From contig JAJRUC010000065.1 of NCBI GenBank assembly GCA_024278015.1, positions 1-6,116 of the forward strand: a stretch of DNA of 6,116 nt. Direction: 5' to 3'. Shown in pieces: positions 1 to 5,519 of the stretch. The position numbers were made by a program, and so were the translations under genes. Position 1 is the stretch's first letter. The number at the start of each line of letters is the position of its first letter. The notes below the pieces were generated by a model, which was given only the letters and a program-made list of their open reading frames with translations, ran no database searches and was not told where the DNA came from. The stretch is from Chloroflexota bacterium (GTDB lineage Bacteria > Chloroflexota > Anaerolineae > 4572-78).

Positions 1-527
1 GCCGGCCGCTGCTCGAAGCTCATATCCAGATATTGCCCTTTGCACAACGTCAGGCTGGTTTGGTCCAGACAGTCGAGGGCCTTTAAGATGGTAGCGGGCG
101 GCGCACCCGGCAAGCGCATACCAAGCAGAGCGTTTCTGGCAATGGTAAACATGGCGTCGCCGGCGTTAATGGCTTGCGGCGCGCCCCACAAGGCCCACAC
201 CGTGGCCCGCCCCCGACGGGTCAGGCTGTTGTCTTCAATATCATCATGAATCAGGGAAAAATTATGAATCAATTCGACGGCGGCGGCGGCCGTTAGAGCC
301 TGGTCCGGGTTTCCGCCGGCGGCCATACAAGAAAGTATGGTGAACAGGGGCCGCAATCGCTTGCCCGCCGAAGCCTGCACCGGCTGAAATTGCTCATCCG
401 TCCAGCCCAGATGATAATGAAGCATACCGTAAAAAGGCACAGGCGCGTGGGGGGGCATGACCATAATGCGGCGCATTTCGGCCTCAATTTTGGGGATGAA
501 GGTAGCTTGAGCCTGTTTCAAATTCAT
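1..527 (-). CDS. Polyprenyl (geranylgeranyl/farnesyl-type) diphosphate synthase, 3' end beyond window
   Basis: This is an all-trans isoprenyl diphosphate synthase, a cytoplasmic Mg-dependent enzyme that condenses IPP with an allylic diphosphate. The 175 visible residues begin MNLKQAQATF. They show the IPP-binding GKRLRP at 55-60, the first aspartate-rich motif DDIED at 95-99 preceded by LIH, the following TRRGRATVW, a GDAMF at 123-127 and GQYLDM at 164-169. Family members are usually about 300-330 residues, so roughly the C-terminal 45 percent, including the second aspartate-rich motif, lies outside the window. The ATG start follows a GAGG-like ribosome site and lies 34 bases after the fni stop, so the two are very probably co-transcribed. 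Product chain length cannot be read with confidence. A GGPP or FPP synthase feeding carotenoids, quinones or membrane lipids is the natural guess. The family call is firm; the specificity is inference. Confidence 0.95.
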   Translation of the reverse strand, partial: MNLKQAQATFIPKIEAEMRRIMVMPPHAPVPFYGMLHYHLGWTDEQFQPVQASAGKRLRPLFTILSCMAAGGNPDQALTAAAAVELIHNFSLIHDDIEDNSLTRRGRATVWALWGAPQAINAGDAMFTIARNALLGMRLPGAPPATILKALDCLDQTSLTLCKGQYLDMSFEQRP

Positions 528-561
528 AATGAAGGACCTCGTTGGGGGGTAGGGTAGGGGT

Positions 562-1581
562 TCAAATTTGTTTCAGTTTTGATGTGCCGCGCAGGGCGTC
601 GAGGGTGGCAAGGCCGGTCGCAAACATGGCAATTTGCAATTCCCGCTGTAAAATATCGATGACAGACAACACCGCTGCCGTAGATTCGACGGCAGCCCGC
701 AAAAACGGCCCGGCCATTGAGCCTAAAGTAGCCCCCAGAGCGATGCTTTTGGCAATGTCCAGGCCGGTGCGCAGACCGCCGCCGGCTATCACCGGCAAGT
801 GGGGGGCCGCCCGGCGGACGTTCAGGATAGCTTCGGCGGTGGGCGTGCCCCACTCCCGAAACGTGGCCGCCACCCGACGCATGGCGGCGGTGGGAGCGCG
901 GTGCATCTCTACCTGAGACCACGATGTGCCGCCCGACCCGGCCACATCGATGGCGGCAATGCCGCACGCAGCCAGGCGGCGCGCGTTCTCTTCAGAAAAG
1001 CCCCAGCCCACCTCTTTGGCAATAACCGGCACCGGCAGCAAGCGGCAAATACGTTCCACTTTGGCGTACAAGCCGGCGAAATTGGTATCGCCTTCCGGCT
1101 GCACCGCCTCTTGCAGGGGGTTAAAATGCAAAATCAGGGCATCGGCCTGCAAAATATCCACGGCCCGGCGGCAGTGTTCCAGACCGTAGCCGTAGTTCAA
1201 CTGCACCGCGCCCAAATTAGCGAAGATGAGCGCCTGCGGGGCCGCCGAGCGCACATCGAAGGTTTCAATCAGGGCGGGGTCTTCCAGGGCCACCCGTTCA
1301 GAACCGACGCCCATAGCAATGCCCCGCGCCGCCGCCGCTTCGGCCAGGCGATGATTGATGAGCGCGGCCCGGTCGGTGCCGCCCGTCATGGAAGCAATCA
1401 GGATGGGGGCATCCAGCAATTTGCCGAACAGGGTCACGCGGGTATCCACCTCGGTCAGGTTCAGTTCCGGCAGGGCATTGTGTACAAACCGATAGTGTTC
1501 CAGGCCGGTGGTCAGGTGCTGAAAGCCTACATCTTCTTCCAGATTAATCCGAATGTGGTCGGCCTTGCGTTGTTCGTGCAT
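562..1581 (-). CDS. fni: Type 2 isopentenyl-diphosphate delta-isomerase (FMN-dependent)
   Basis: Fni (Idi-2) interconverts IPP and DMAPP using reduced FMN; it is a soluble TIM-barrel enzyme unrelated to type 1 Idi. The 339-residue product has the family's usual length and nearly all its signatures. These are N-terminal RKADHIRI (5-12), the FMN-site ASMTGG (63-68), GVGSER (91-96), FANLGA (120-125), the active-site block HFNPLQEAVQPEGD (152-165, with the proposed catalytic glutamine 161 and metal-binding glutamate 163), AKEVGWGFS (188-196), DVAGSGGTSW (212-221) and the phosphate/FMN loop AGGGLRTG (266-273). The frame stays open 71 codons further upstream, but the family begins at MHEQRKADH, and the upstream extension covers the promoter and palindromes, so the ATG at 1581 is chosen. 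It is the first gene of an operon with the prenyl synthase downstream. No key residue appears to be missing. Confidence 0.97.
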   Translation of the reverse strand: MHEQRKADHIRINLEEDVGFQHLTTGLEHYRFVHNALPELNLTEVDTRVTLFGKLLDAPILIASMTGGTDRAALINHRLAEAAAARGIAMGVGSERVALEDPALIETFDVRSAAPQALIFANLGAVQLNYGYGLEHCRRAVDILQADALILHFNPLQEAVQPEGDTNFAGLYAKVERICRLLPVPVIAKEVGWGFSEENARRLAACGIAAIDVAGSGGTSWSQVEMHRAPTAAMRRVAATFREWGTPTAEAILNVRRAAPHLPVIAGGGLRTGLDIAKSIALGATLGSMAGPFLRAAVESTAAVLSVIDILQRELQIAMFATGLATLDALRGTSKLKQI

Positions 1582-1621
1582 ACTTTTTCCCACGATGTTT
1601 TTGAATTTGCACAGCAACCTG

Positions 1622-1650
1622 AGTTTACCAGCAGCAAATAGAGATGTCAA
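1622..1650 (-). promoter_or_regulatory. Sigma-70-type promoter for fni operon
   Basis: Reading the minus strand, a perfect -35 box TTGACA (1650-1645) is followed after exactly 17 bases by TAAACT (1627-1622), which matches four of six bases of the -10 consensus. The start of transcription would fall near 1615, giving a leader of about 35 bases before the fni ATG. The boxes are seen directly; promoter activity is inferred. It is the best promoter candidate in the gap upstream of fni. Confidence 0.6.
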
Positions 1651-1652
1651 AA

Positions 1653-1713
1653 GACCGGTCACGCTTCCGGCGCGGCATTTTGCCGGATTGTCGCGCCGGG
1701 AACGTGACCGGTC
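1653..1713. repeat. 22-bp inverted repeat with paired GACCGGTC palindromes, likely operator
   Basis: Arms at 1653-1674 and 1692-1713 are reverse complements over 22 bases with two mismatches, separated by 17 bases. The outer 11 bases of each arm (GACCGGTCACG) match perfectly. GACCGGTC is itself an 8-bp palindrome, so the same site occurs twice with centres 53 bases apart, close to five helical turns. The proximal copy ends two bases before the -35 box of the fni promoter. Two readings are possible: a pair of binding sites for a dimeric regulator, or a hairpin. On the minus strand the stem is followed by TTTT, so it could also act as a weak terminator. The operator reading is favoured because the promoter boxes sit immediately beside it. 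Confidence 0.6.
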
Positions 1714-1782
1714 GCCCCCGATAGAACATTTGTCCATTTTGATTATGTATGGCATGATAACGGATATAAATTTGTGGTCATT

Positions 1783-1841
1783 CCCCCCCCTCAATCCCTC
1801 CTCAAGAGGGGGGAGGATTTTACTTCTCCCCTTGAAAGGGG
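1783..1841. repeat. GC-rich hairpin-forming tract
   Basis: This short stretch alternates C-runs and G-runs: eight Cs at 1783-1790, CCCTC (1796-1800) pairing with GAGGG (1806-1810), and CCCCTT (1828-1833) facing AAGGGG (1836-1841). It has no coding character and resembles the palindromic spacer repeats found between genes in many environmental bacteria. The TTTTA after the first hairpin (1818-1822) is too short to call a terminator with confidence. Confidence 0.45.
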
Positions 1842-1846
1842 GGATT

Positions 1847-1987
1847 GGCGCGAAGCGGTTTTCTTATCAGGAGGGGGGCAGGCCGCAGAAGAGCGCAATT
1901 TTCTGTTACCTGTATTATGCCTGTAGGACTTACGCAGTTGCGGCATTTTACCCCCCTCGGTCCCTGATGAAGAAACCGCTTCGCGCC
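1847..1987. repeat. Diverging copies of a GGCGCGAAGCGGTTT repeat
   Basis: GGCGCGAAGCGGTTT at 1847-1861 recurs as its exact reverse complement at 1973-1987. Similarity continues beyond the perfect 15 bases: one side reads on into TCTTATCAGGA plus a G-run, and the other (reverse strand) into CTTCATCAGGGA and then a G-run. A CTTGA precedes each unit. They are therefore two copies of a longer dispersed unit of about 40 bases or more in opposite orientation, not just a chance hairpin. The right copy lies inside the MITE-like element; the left copy lies outside it. Confidence 0.65.
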
Positions 1988-2078
1988 CTCAAGCGGGGGG
2001 GAAGTTAGCTCCTCCCCCGATGTCGGGGGAGGGGGGAGGGGGTAGAACACCGTGGTTTACCGCAACTGCGTAAGTCCT
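1925..2078. mobile_element. MITE-like element with perfect 19-bp terminal inverted repeats
   Basis: AGGACTTACGCAGTTGCGG at 1925-1943 is matched perfectly by its reverse complement at 2060-2078, bounding a 154-bp segment with no credible gene. Perfect short ends around a non-coding, hairpin-rich core are the hallmark of miniature inverted-repeat transposable elements. Ends reading GGACTTACGCA resemble, from memory, insertion-sequence and MITE termini common in cyanobacteria and other environmental phyla. GT occurs directly outside both ends (1923-1924 and 2079-2080), which is too short to prove a target duplication. The core contains a perfect 10-bp-arm hairpin (2011-2032) and one copy of the GCGCGAAGCGG repeat. 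No transposase is nearby, so any movement would depend on one elsewhere. Confidence 0.65.
2011..2032. repeat. Perfect hairpin inside the MITE-like element
   Basis: CCTCCCCCGA at 2011-2020 and TCGGGGGAGG at 2023-2032 are exact reverse complements separated by two bases. This would be a very stable stem, although the innermost pairs must open to form a loop. No T-tract follows in either direction, so it is not called a terminator. Confidence 0.7.
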
Positions 2079-2126
2079 GTTTATTACACCTGAACAGATC
2101 ATAAATTTTTGCCCGACCCTGTCTTT

Positions 2127-2130
2127 GGAG
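2127..2130 (+). promoter_or_regulatory. Ribosome binding site deciding the GTG start at 2136
   Basis: GGAG stands five bases before GTG at 2136-2138. The only longer alternative, TTG at 2109, has no purine-rich site before it. This supports the shorter protein of 241 residues. Confidence 0.7.
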
Positions 2131-2135
2131 ATTCC

Positions 2136-2861
2136 GTGCCCAATCTGCCCACCTTCAGCCCAATCGAATTGCAATTGATGACCGATTGCGCCCTGCAATA
2201 CCATTTTTGGCAGCAAACAAAGCCCCCACCCGTCCCGCCGCAGGAACAGGCTGTGCGCAACACCCTGCAATATCTGCATGCCGGGGGCGGGCCGCATCGA
2301 TTGAATTTGCCGCATACGTTGCGCCATTTAGAGGCCCAACTTGCGGCCTTGCCCCCCGTCGATGCCCCGCTCATCACCGCCGGCCGGCAAATTGTGGCCG
2401 CCTATCATCGCCAACTACGCGAAGAATGGCCCAAAATCATCGCCAGCAACGAACTCCTGTCGCTGATAATCTCCCTGCCCCGGGCCGGCATCTGTTGCGA
2501 AGCCACCATCGACCGCCTGGACAAAGAGCCGGACGGCGGCATTACGGCCATCATCCTGGAGCCGACGACCACCGCCCCGGAACAGCCCTTCACCCCGGAA
2601 GACAACATTGAGGCGACCATGCTGCACGCTCTGGTTGCCTCGGCCTATCCCCGCAAACGGCCGGTGCGGCTGGTTAAACGCCGGCTGTATCATCACCACA
2701 CCCAAACGCTGGAACTGACCGAAAGAATCTACCGCCGCAACCTGGAAAAAATGAAGCGTCAGGTGCAGGCCTGGCTTGACGGCGAACTGCTGGCCCGGCC
2801 CGGCACACACTGCGCCGGCTGCCCGTTTCAATGGAACGGCTGCCCCGTTTACCAAACCTGA
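2136..2861 (+). CDS. PD-(D/E)XK nuclease-like protein with four-cysteine Fe-S signature, active site probably degenerate
   Basis: The 241-residue protein has the layout of the Cas4/AddB/RecB-type PD-(D/E)XK family. The N-terminal FSPIELQLMTDCALQYHFW resembles the family's opening helix, with the first cluster cysteine at residue 18. Three more cysteines close the protein in CAGCPFQWNGC (226, 229, 236). This one-plus-three arrangement binds a 4Fe-4S cluster in Cas4 and AddB. In the core, ATIDRLD supplies the conserved aspartate (126). The next strand, IILEPTT, has glutamate 142 but threonine 144 where the catalytic lysine normally stands. The downstream QxxxY helix is also not recognisable in TMLHALVASA. 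By eye, then, the fold and cluster are kept and catalysis is probably lost. The gene stands alone between repeat-rich spacers, with no cas, add or rec neighbour visible, so its partner is unknown. The family call is moderately sure; loss of activity is inferred. Confidence 0.7.
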   Translation: MPNLPTFSPIELQLMTDCALQYHFWQQTKPPPVPPQEQAVRNTLQYLHAGGGPHRLNLPHTLRHLEAQLAALPPVDAPLITAGRQIVAAYHRQLREEWPKIIASNELLSLIISLPRAGICCEATIDRLDKEPDGGITAIILEPTTTAPEQPFTPEDNIEATMLHALVASAYPRKRPVRLVKRRLYHHHTQTLELTERIYRRNLEKMKRQVQAWLDGELLARPGTHCAGCPFQWNGCPVYQT

Positions 2862-2966
2862 ACCTGGAATTTGCTGACCGGCCGTAACTTTTTTCATTTT
2901 TATCCGTCTGCCTGTAAAATGTATTTTGAATGGTTCTTTCAGATTTCAAGGGATATTTGAAAATAC
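2862..2966. other. AT-rich spacer, no gene
   Basis: No coding signal is visible here. A six-T run at 2888-2893 lies about 27 bases after the stop of the nuclease-like gene, but no convincing GC-rich stem precedes it. A small inverted repeat TTTCAA/TTGAAA (2944-2949, 2957-2962) borders the palindromic element that follows. Confidence 0.5.
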
Positions 2967-3046
2967 GTCATTGCGAGGCGCGTTTTCTGCGCCGAAGTAA
3001 TCTCTGCTCACGTATCCGGTGATTGCTTCGCTCTGCTCGCAATGAC
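2967..3046. repeat. Degenerate TCATTGCGAG-type palindromic repeat (REP-like)
   Basis: GTCATTGCGAG at 2967-2977 and CTCGCAATGAC at 3036-3046 are perfect 11-bp inverted ends. Inside, GAAGTAATC (2994-3002) faces GATTGCTTC (3021-3029) with one mismatch, and GGCGC/GCGCC (2977-2981, 2989-2993) forms an inner stem. A consensus of the form TCATTGCGAGG...GAAGCAATCTC...GATTGCTTC...CTCGCAATGA is a familiar extragenic palindromic repeat in many bacterial genomes. This copy matches the ends but has diverged in the middle. It has no coding content. Confidence 0.75.
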
Positions 3047-3115
3047 ATACCCCCTGAATTCCTGTCGAACCTTTTAAATTTGGGGCAACTCGCCCGAACA
3101 GTATGCCATCCTTGT

Positions 3116-3143
3116 TTGTAAAAAAAGCTGAAACCTTTATAAT
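3116..3143 (+). promoter_or_regulatory. Sigma-70-type promoter for the kinase-regulator operon
   Basis: A perfect -10 box TATAAT (3138-3143) is preceded after 16 bases by TTGTAA (3116-3121), which matches four of six bases of the -35 consensus; the spacer is A-rich. Transcription would start near 3150, leaving a leader of about 40 bases before the GTG at 3192. It is the only strong -10 box in the spacer. Confidence 0.65.
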
Positions 3144-3191
3144 ACAAATTGCCGCAACCTGACAACAATAACATCTGGGGGAAACCTCGCC

Positions 3192-4658
3192 GTGGCCGGA
3201 AAAATCCGAACTCTGTATCTGGCATTTAAGAAAAGTTTGATGGCGCGTTTGGTCATCGGCATTACCATTCCATTATTAATTATCATCAGCCTGATGTCAG
3301 TTATGCATTACTACCAGGAACTGAATTTATTCGAAAATCAGCTTCAACGCACCTCGATACGTATGGTCGATTTGCTGGCCGGCAGTTTGCGACACGCTAT
3401 GCTGACCAATGACCGCCGGATGATAAATAACGTATTAAAGGAAGTCAGCAAACAGGAACTCCTGTCCGCTATCGAAATTATTGATTTGAACGGTCGTGTT
3501 CAAATGGCCGTTCACGGTTCCAGAGCCGGGCAACGCAGAAACAAAAAAAAGGATGGCTGCGTTGAATGTCATCAATTCGAGCCGGAAGTGCGACCGCACC
3601 TGACCTATTTACGGGTTTCGCCGCAAACCGTCAGAGTGGTGTCTCCTATTAAAAACGAACCGGAATGCGCCGTATGCCACGGCAACACCGATACCCATTT
3701 GGGCGTATTGCTGGTCGATATGTCGTTTAGTGACATTAACGCGCATCTGCGCCAGGATTTGGGCCTTGAATTTATCCTGTCGCTCAGCAGTGTTTTTCTG
3801 GTATTGTTCAGCATGTACCTGCTGCTGAATCGCTTGCTGGCAAAAAGAATGACGGATTTGCGAGAGCCGCTTAAACGCTACGCCGCCGGAGATTTTTCGG
3901 CCCGAATGCCGGTTACTGACGGCCCGCCCAACATACTGGACCAATTATCTATCACCTTTAATAATATGGCTGAACAAGTAGAAGCGCATACAAAAAATCA
4001 GGAAGCGCGCACTGCGCTGAGAGAGCGGGCCATCATTGAAGAGCGCGAGCGCATTGCCCGCGAACTGCACGATGGCTTCGCCCAGCTTTTGGGCTACGTC
4101 AACACCAAAGCTATGGCCGTGCGGCTGATGCTGCAAAAAGACAAGCCCAAACTGGCTGAAAAACACCTGTTTCAACTGGAAGAAGCCGCCCGGCGAATGT
4201 TTATTGATGTCCGGGAAGCCATTTTGGGGTTGCGGTTGACAAACGGTTGCTGCGAAGACTTCTTCAAACAGGTGCAATTGTTCGCCGAAGGCTACACCAG
4301 GCTGAATAACCTGCCGGTTACATTCACCGTGGCGCCCAACGTGATGCTCTTGCCCCTTACGGGCGAAACGCAACTGCAACTGATGCGCATCATTCAGGAA
4401 ACGCTGGCCAATACCAGAAAACACGCCGAGGCCACTCATGTGTGGATTACCTTCAAACGCCACCGAAACCAGCTGGTCCTGTCGATTAAAGACAACGGCA
4501 TCGGCTTTAATCCTGAAACCCAACAGATCGACCGGCCACACTTCGGGTTGAGCATCATTCGAGAACGCGCCCAGGCTGTCGGCGCCACCGTCACCATCAC
4601 ATCTTCACCAAATAAAGGCACCCTCATTCAGGTAATTTGGGAAGGAGACTCAATTTAA
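3192..4658 (+). CDS. Membrane sensor histidine kinase with two heme c (CxxCH) motifs, NarX/LiaS-type
   Basis: The 488-residue kinase has a first membrane segment at about 18-38, an outside sensor domain (39-192), a second membrane segment (about 193-213), and a HAMP linker (about 214-266). A HisKA_3 dimerisation domain follows with the phospho-acceptor histidine 293 in ARELHDGFAQ, then a HATPase domain (about 393-485) with N-box ETLANTRKH (403-411), DNGIG (434-438) and FGLSIIRERA (451-460). The sensor domain contains CVECH (123-127) and, after PIKNEPE, CAVCH (159-163), followed by LGVLLVDMSFS. Both are c-type heme attachment motifs on the side of the membrane where hemes are joined. The protein probably senses redox state or a heme ligand and phosphorylates the regulator whose ATG overlaps its stop codon. 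The GTG start has only a distant GGGGG site. ATG at 3240 (residue 17) is an alternative that would remove the short cytoplasmic tail. Kinase call firm; signal unknown. Confidence 0.94.
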   Translation: MAGKIRTLYLAFKKSLMARLVIGITIPLLIIISLMSVMHYYQELNLFENQLQRTSIRMVDLLAGSLRHAMLTNDRRMINNVLKEVSKQELLSAIEIIDLNGRVQMAVHGSRAGQRRNKKKDGCVECHQFEPEVRPHLTYLRVSPQTVRVVSPIKNEPECAVCHGNTDTHLGVLLVDMSFSDINAHLRQDLGLEFILSLSSVFLVLFSMYLLLNRLLAKRMTDLREPLKRYAAGDFSARMPVTDGPPNILDQLSITFNNMAEQVEAHTKNQEARTALRERAIIEERERIARELHDGFAQLLGYVNTKAMAVRLMLQKDKPKLAEKHLFQLEEAARRMFIDVREAILGLRLTNGCCEDFFKQVQLFAEGYTRLNNLPVTFTVAPNVMLLPLTGETQLQLMRIIQETLANTRKHAEATHVWITFKRHRNQLVLSIKDNGIGFNPETQQIDRPHFGLSIIRERAQAVGATVTITSSPNKGTLIQVIWEGDSI

Positions 4659-5293
4659 TGCGCATACTGGTTGCCGATGACCATTCCCTGTTTAGAGACG
4701 GAATTATCAGCCTGCTGGAAGCCACCGGCTTTGACGTAATTGGCAATGTGGGCAACGGCGAAGATGCTGTCTCGGAAACACTGCGCCTCAACCCGGATTT
4801 GGTTTTGCTGGATATTTCCATGCCCCGCTTAACCGGGCTGGAGGCTCTGACGCAAATCAAGGCGACCCGCCCCCAAACAAAAGTGGTTATGCTCACCGTG
4901 GCAGACGATGACGAAACGCTGTTTCGGGCGGTCAGGGCCGGCGCCGACGGATTTTTGCTGAAAAGCCTCACCTCTGAAGAATTTCTGGAATTGCTGGAAG
5001 GGCTGCAACGCGGCGAAGCGGCCATGACCCGCCAAACAACGGCCAAAGTGCTGCGCGGCTTCAGCCAAATATCCGCCGCCGCCGAAAAACCGACTCTGTC
5101 GAAACGGGAAATTGAGCTGCTGCTGCTCATCGCCGACGGCCTCTCGAACCGAGCCATTGCCCAACGGCTGGTTATCAGCCTTAATACCGTAAAATATCAC
5201 GTCAAAAATATCCTCACCAAACTGGATGTCCAAAATCGCACCGAAGCCGTAACCAAAGCCCTGAAAGAAGGGTTAATTTCCCCCTCAGCCTGA
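4658..5293 (+). CDS. NarL/LuxR-family response regulator
   Basis: This is a two-domain, DNA-binding response regulator of 211 residues. The receiver (1-120) has the acidic pair Asp7-Asp8 in VADDHSLFRDG, phospho-acceptor Asp52 in LLDISMP, Thr80 in VVMLT and Lys102 in FLLKS, so it should be phosphorylated normally. The C-terminal LuxR-type helix-turn-helix (about 146-205) contains LSKREIELLLLIADGLSNR and the recognition-helix region ISLNTVKYHVKNI. Its ATG shares the final A of the kinase stop (TAATG), and an AAGGAG site lies inside the kinase gene at 4642-4647, so the two are translationally coupled. It is almost surely the kinase's partner. It likely controls transcription of nearby electron-transfer genes, but no target site can be proven from this window. 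The start ATG is preferred over in-frame codons within the kinase because of the ribosome site and the family's start. Confidence 0.96.
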   Translation: MRILVADDHSLFRDGIISLLEATGFDVIGNVGNGEDAVSETLRLNPDLVLLDISMPRLTGLEALTQIKATRPQTKVVMLTVADDDETLFRAVRAGADGFLLKSLTSEEFLELLEGLQRGEAAMTRQTTAKVLRGFSQISAAAEKPTLSKREIELLLLIADGLSNRAIAQRLVISLNTVKYHVKNILTKLDVQNRTEAVTKALKEGLISPSA

Positions 5294-5327
5294 TACCCAC
5301 CCACCCGTCACCGCATTATTGGCCCAG

Positions 5328-5347
5328 ACCCACCCTTAAGGGTGGGT
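5328..5347. terminator. 20-bp perfect palindrome after the regulator, possible terminator
   Basis: ACCCACCCTT at 5328-5337 is followed directly by its reverse complement AAGGGTGGGT (5338-5347). The stem would be GC-rich, but no T-run follows. Other ACCC-type strings, before it (5294-5306) and after it (5351-5371, CACCCT and ACCCTACCCTTAA), could pair with the same G-rich half in alternative folds. It lies 34 bases past the regulator stop, a usual place for a terminator. A regulator binding site is the other reading. Confidence 0.45.
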
Positions 5348-5400
5348 TATCACCCTCGCCACCCTACCCTTAATAACAAAAAAGTCTATCCCTACAGGTA

Positions 5401-5429
5401 TTGCTTTTATCCCCGTTTGTGAATATGAT
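5401..5429 (+). promoter_or_regulatory. Possible promoter for the receiver-like/cytochrome genes
   Basis: TTGCTT (5401-5406) and TATGAT (5424-5429) are separated by exactly 17 bases in an AT-rich region. The -10 box matches five of six consensus bases; the -35 box matches only three, as expected if an activator such as the upstream response regulator helps. A transcript would begin near 5436 and have a leader of about 84 bases. Confidence 0.45.
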
Positions 5430-5519
5430 TACAAGAGAGTAAAGGTAACGTAAATGTTTTTTATACCTTAAGTTAATTACTATTTTAACAATAACGGGAA
5501 ACAACAGGAACTATCTACT

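Noticed and set aside
799..1641. 280-residue plus-strand open frame opposite fni
   Set aside because: It is the antisense shadow of a strongly conserved enzyme and shows no recognisable family features.
1742..1770. Second minus-strand promoter candidate for fni (TTTATA, 17 bases, CATAAT)
   Set aside because: It is further away and its -35 box is weaker than the perfect TTGACA at 1645-1650; it may be a chance match in an AT-rich patch.
562..1794. Longer 410-residue version of Fni
   Set aside because: The extra 71 residues translate the promoter and the GACCGGTC inverted repeat; the family begins at MHEQRKADH, and total length then matches the usual 330-350.
1783..2078. CRISPR array
   Set aside because: The repeats are inverted palindromic pairs, not regularly spaced direct repeats, despite the neighbouring gene resembling Cas4.
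1714..2135. Protein-coding potential in the repeat-rich spacer (small frames on both strands)
   Set aside because: The frames are translations of C- and G-runs (Pro/Gly-rich), cross the inverted repeats, and lack ribosome sites.
2415..2897. 160-residue minus-strand frame opposite the nuclease-like gene
   Set aside because: It has low-complexity shadow composition, while the plus strand holds motif-bearing sequence with a good ribosome site.
5454..5471. Five-codon reading frame MFFIP with AAAGGT upstream, in the leader of the receiver-like gene
   Set aside because: It resembles a leader peptide, but nothing like an attenuator hairpin or regulatory codon run is present, and such short frames are common by chance.
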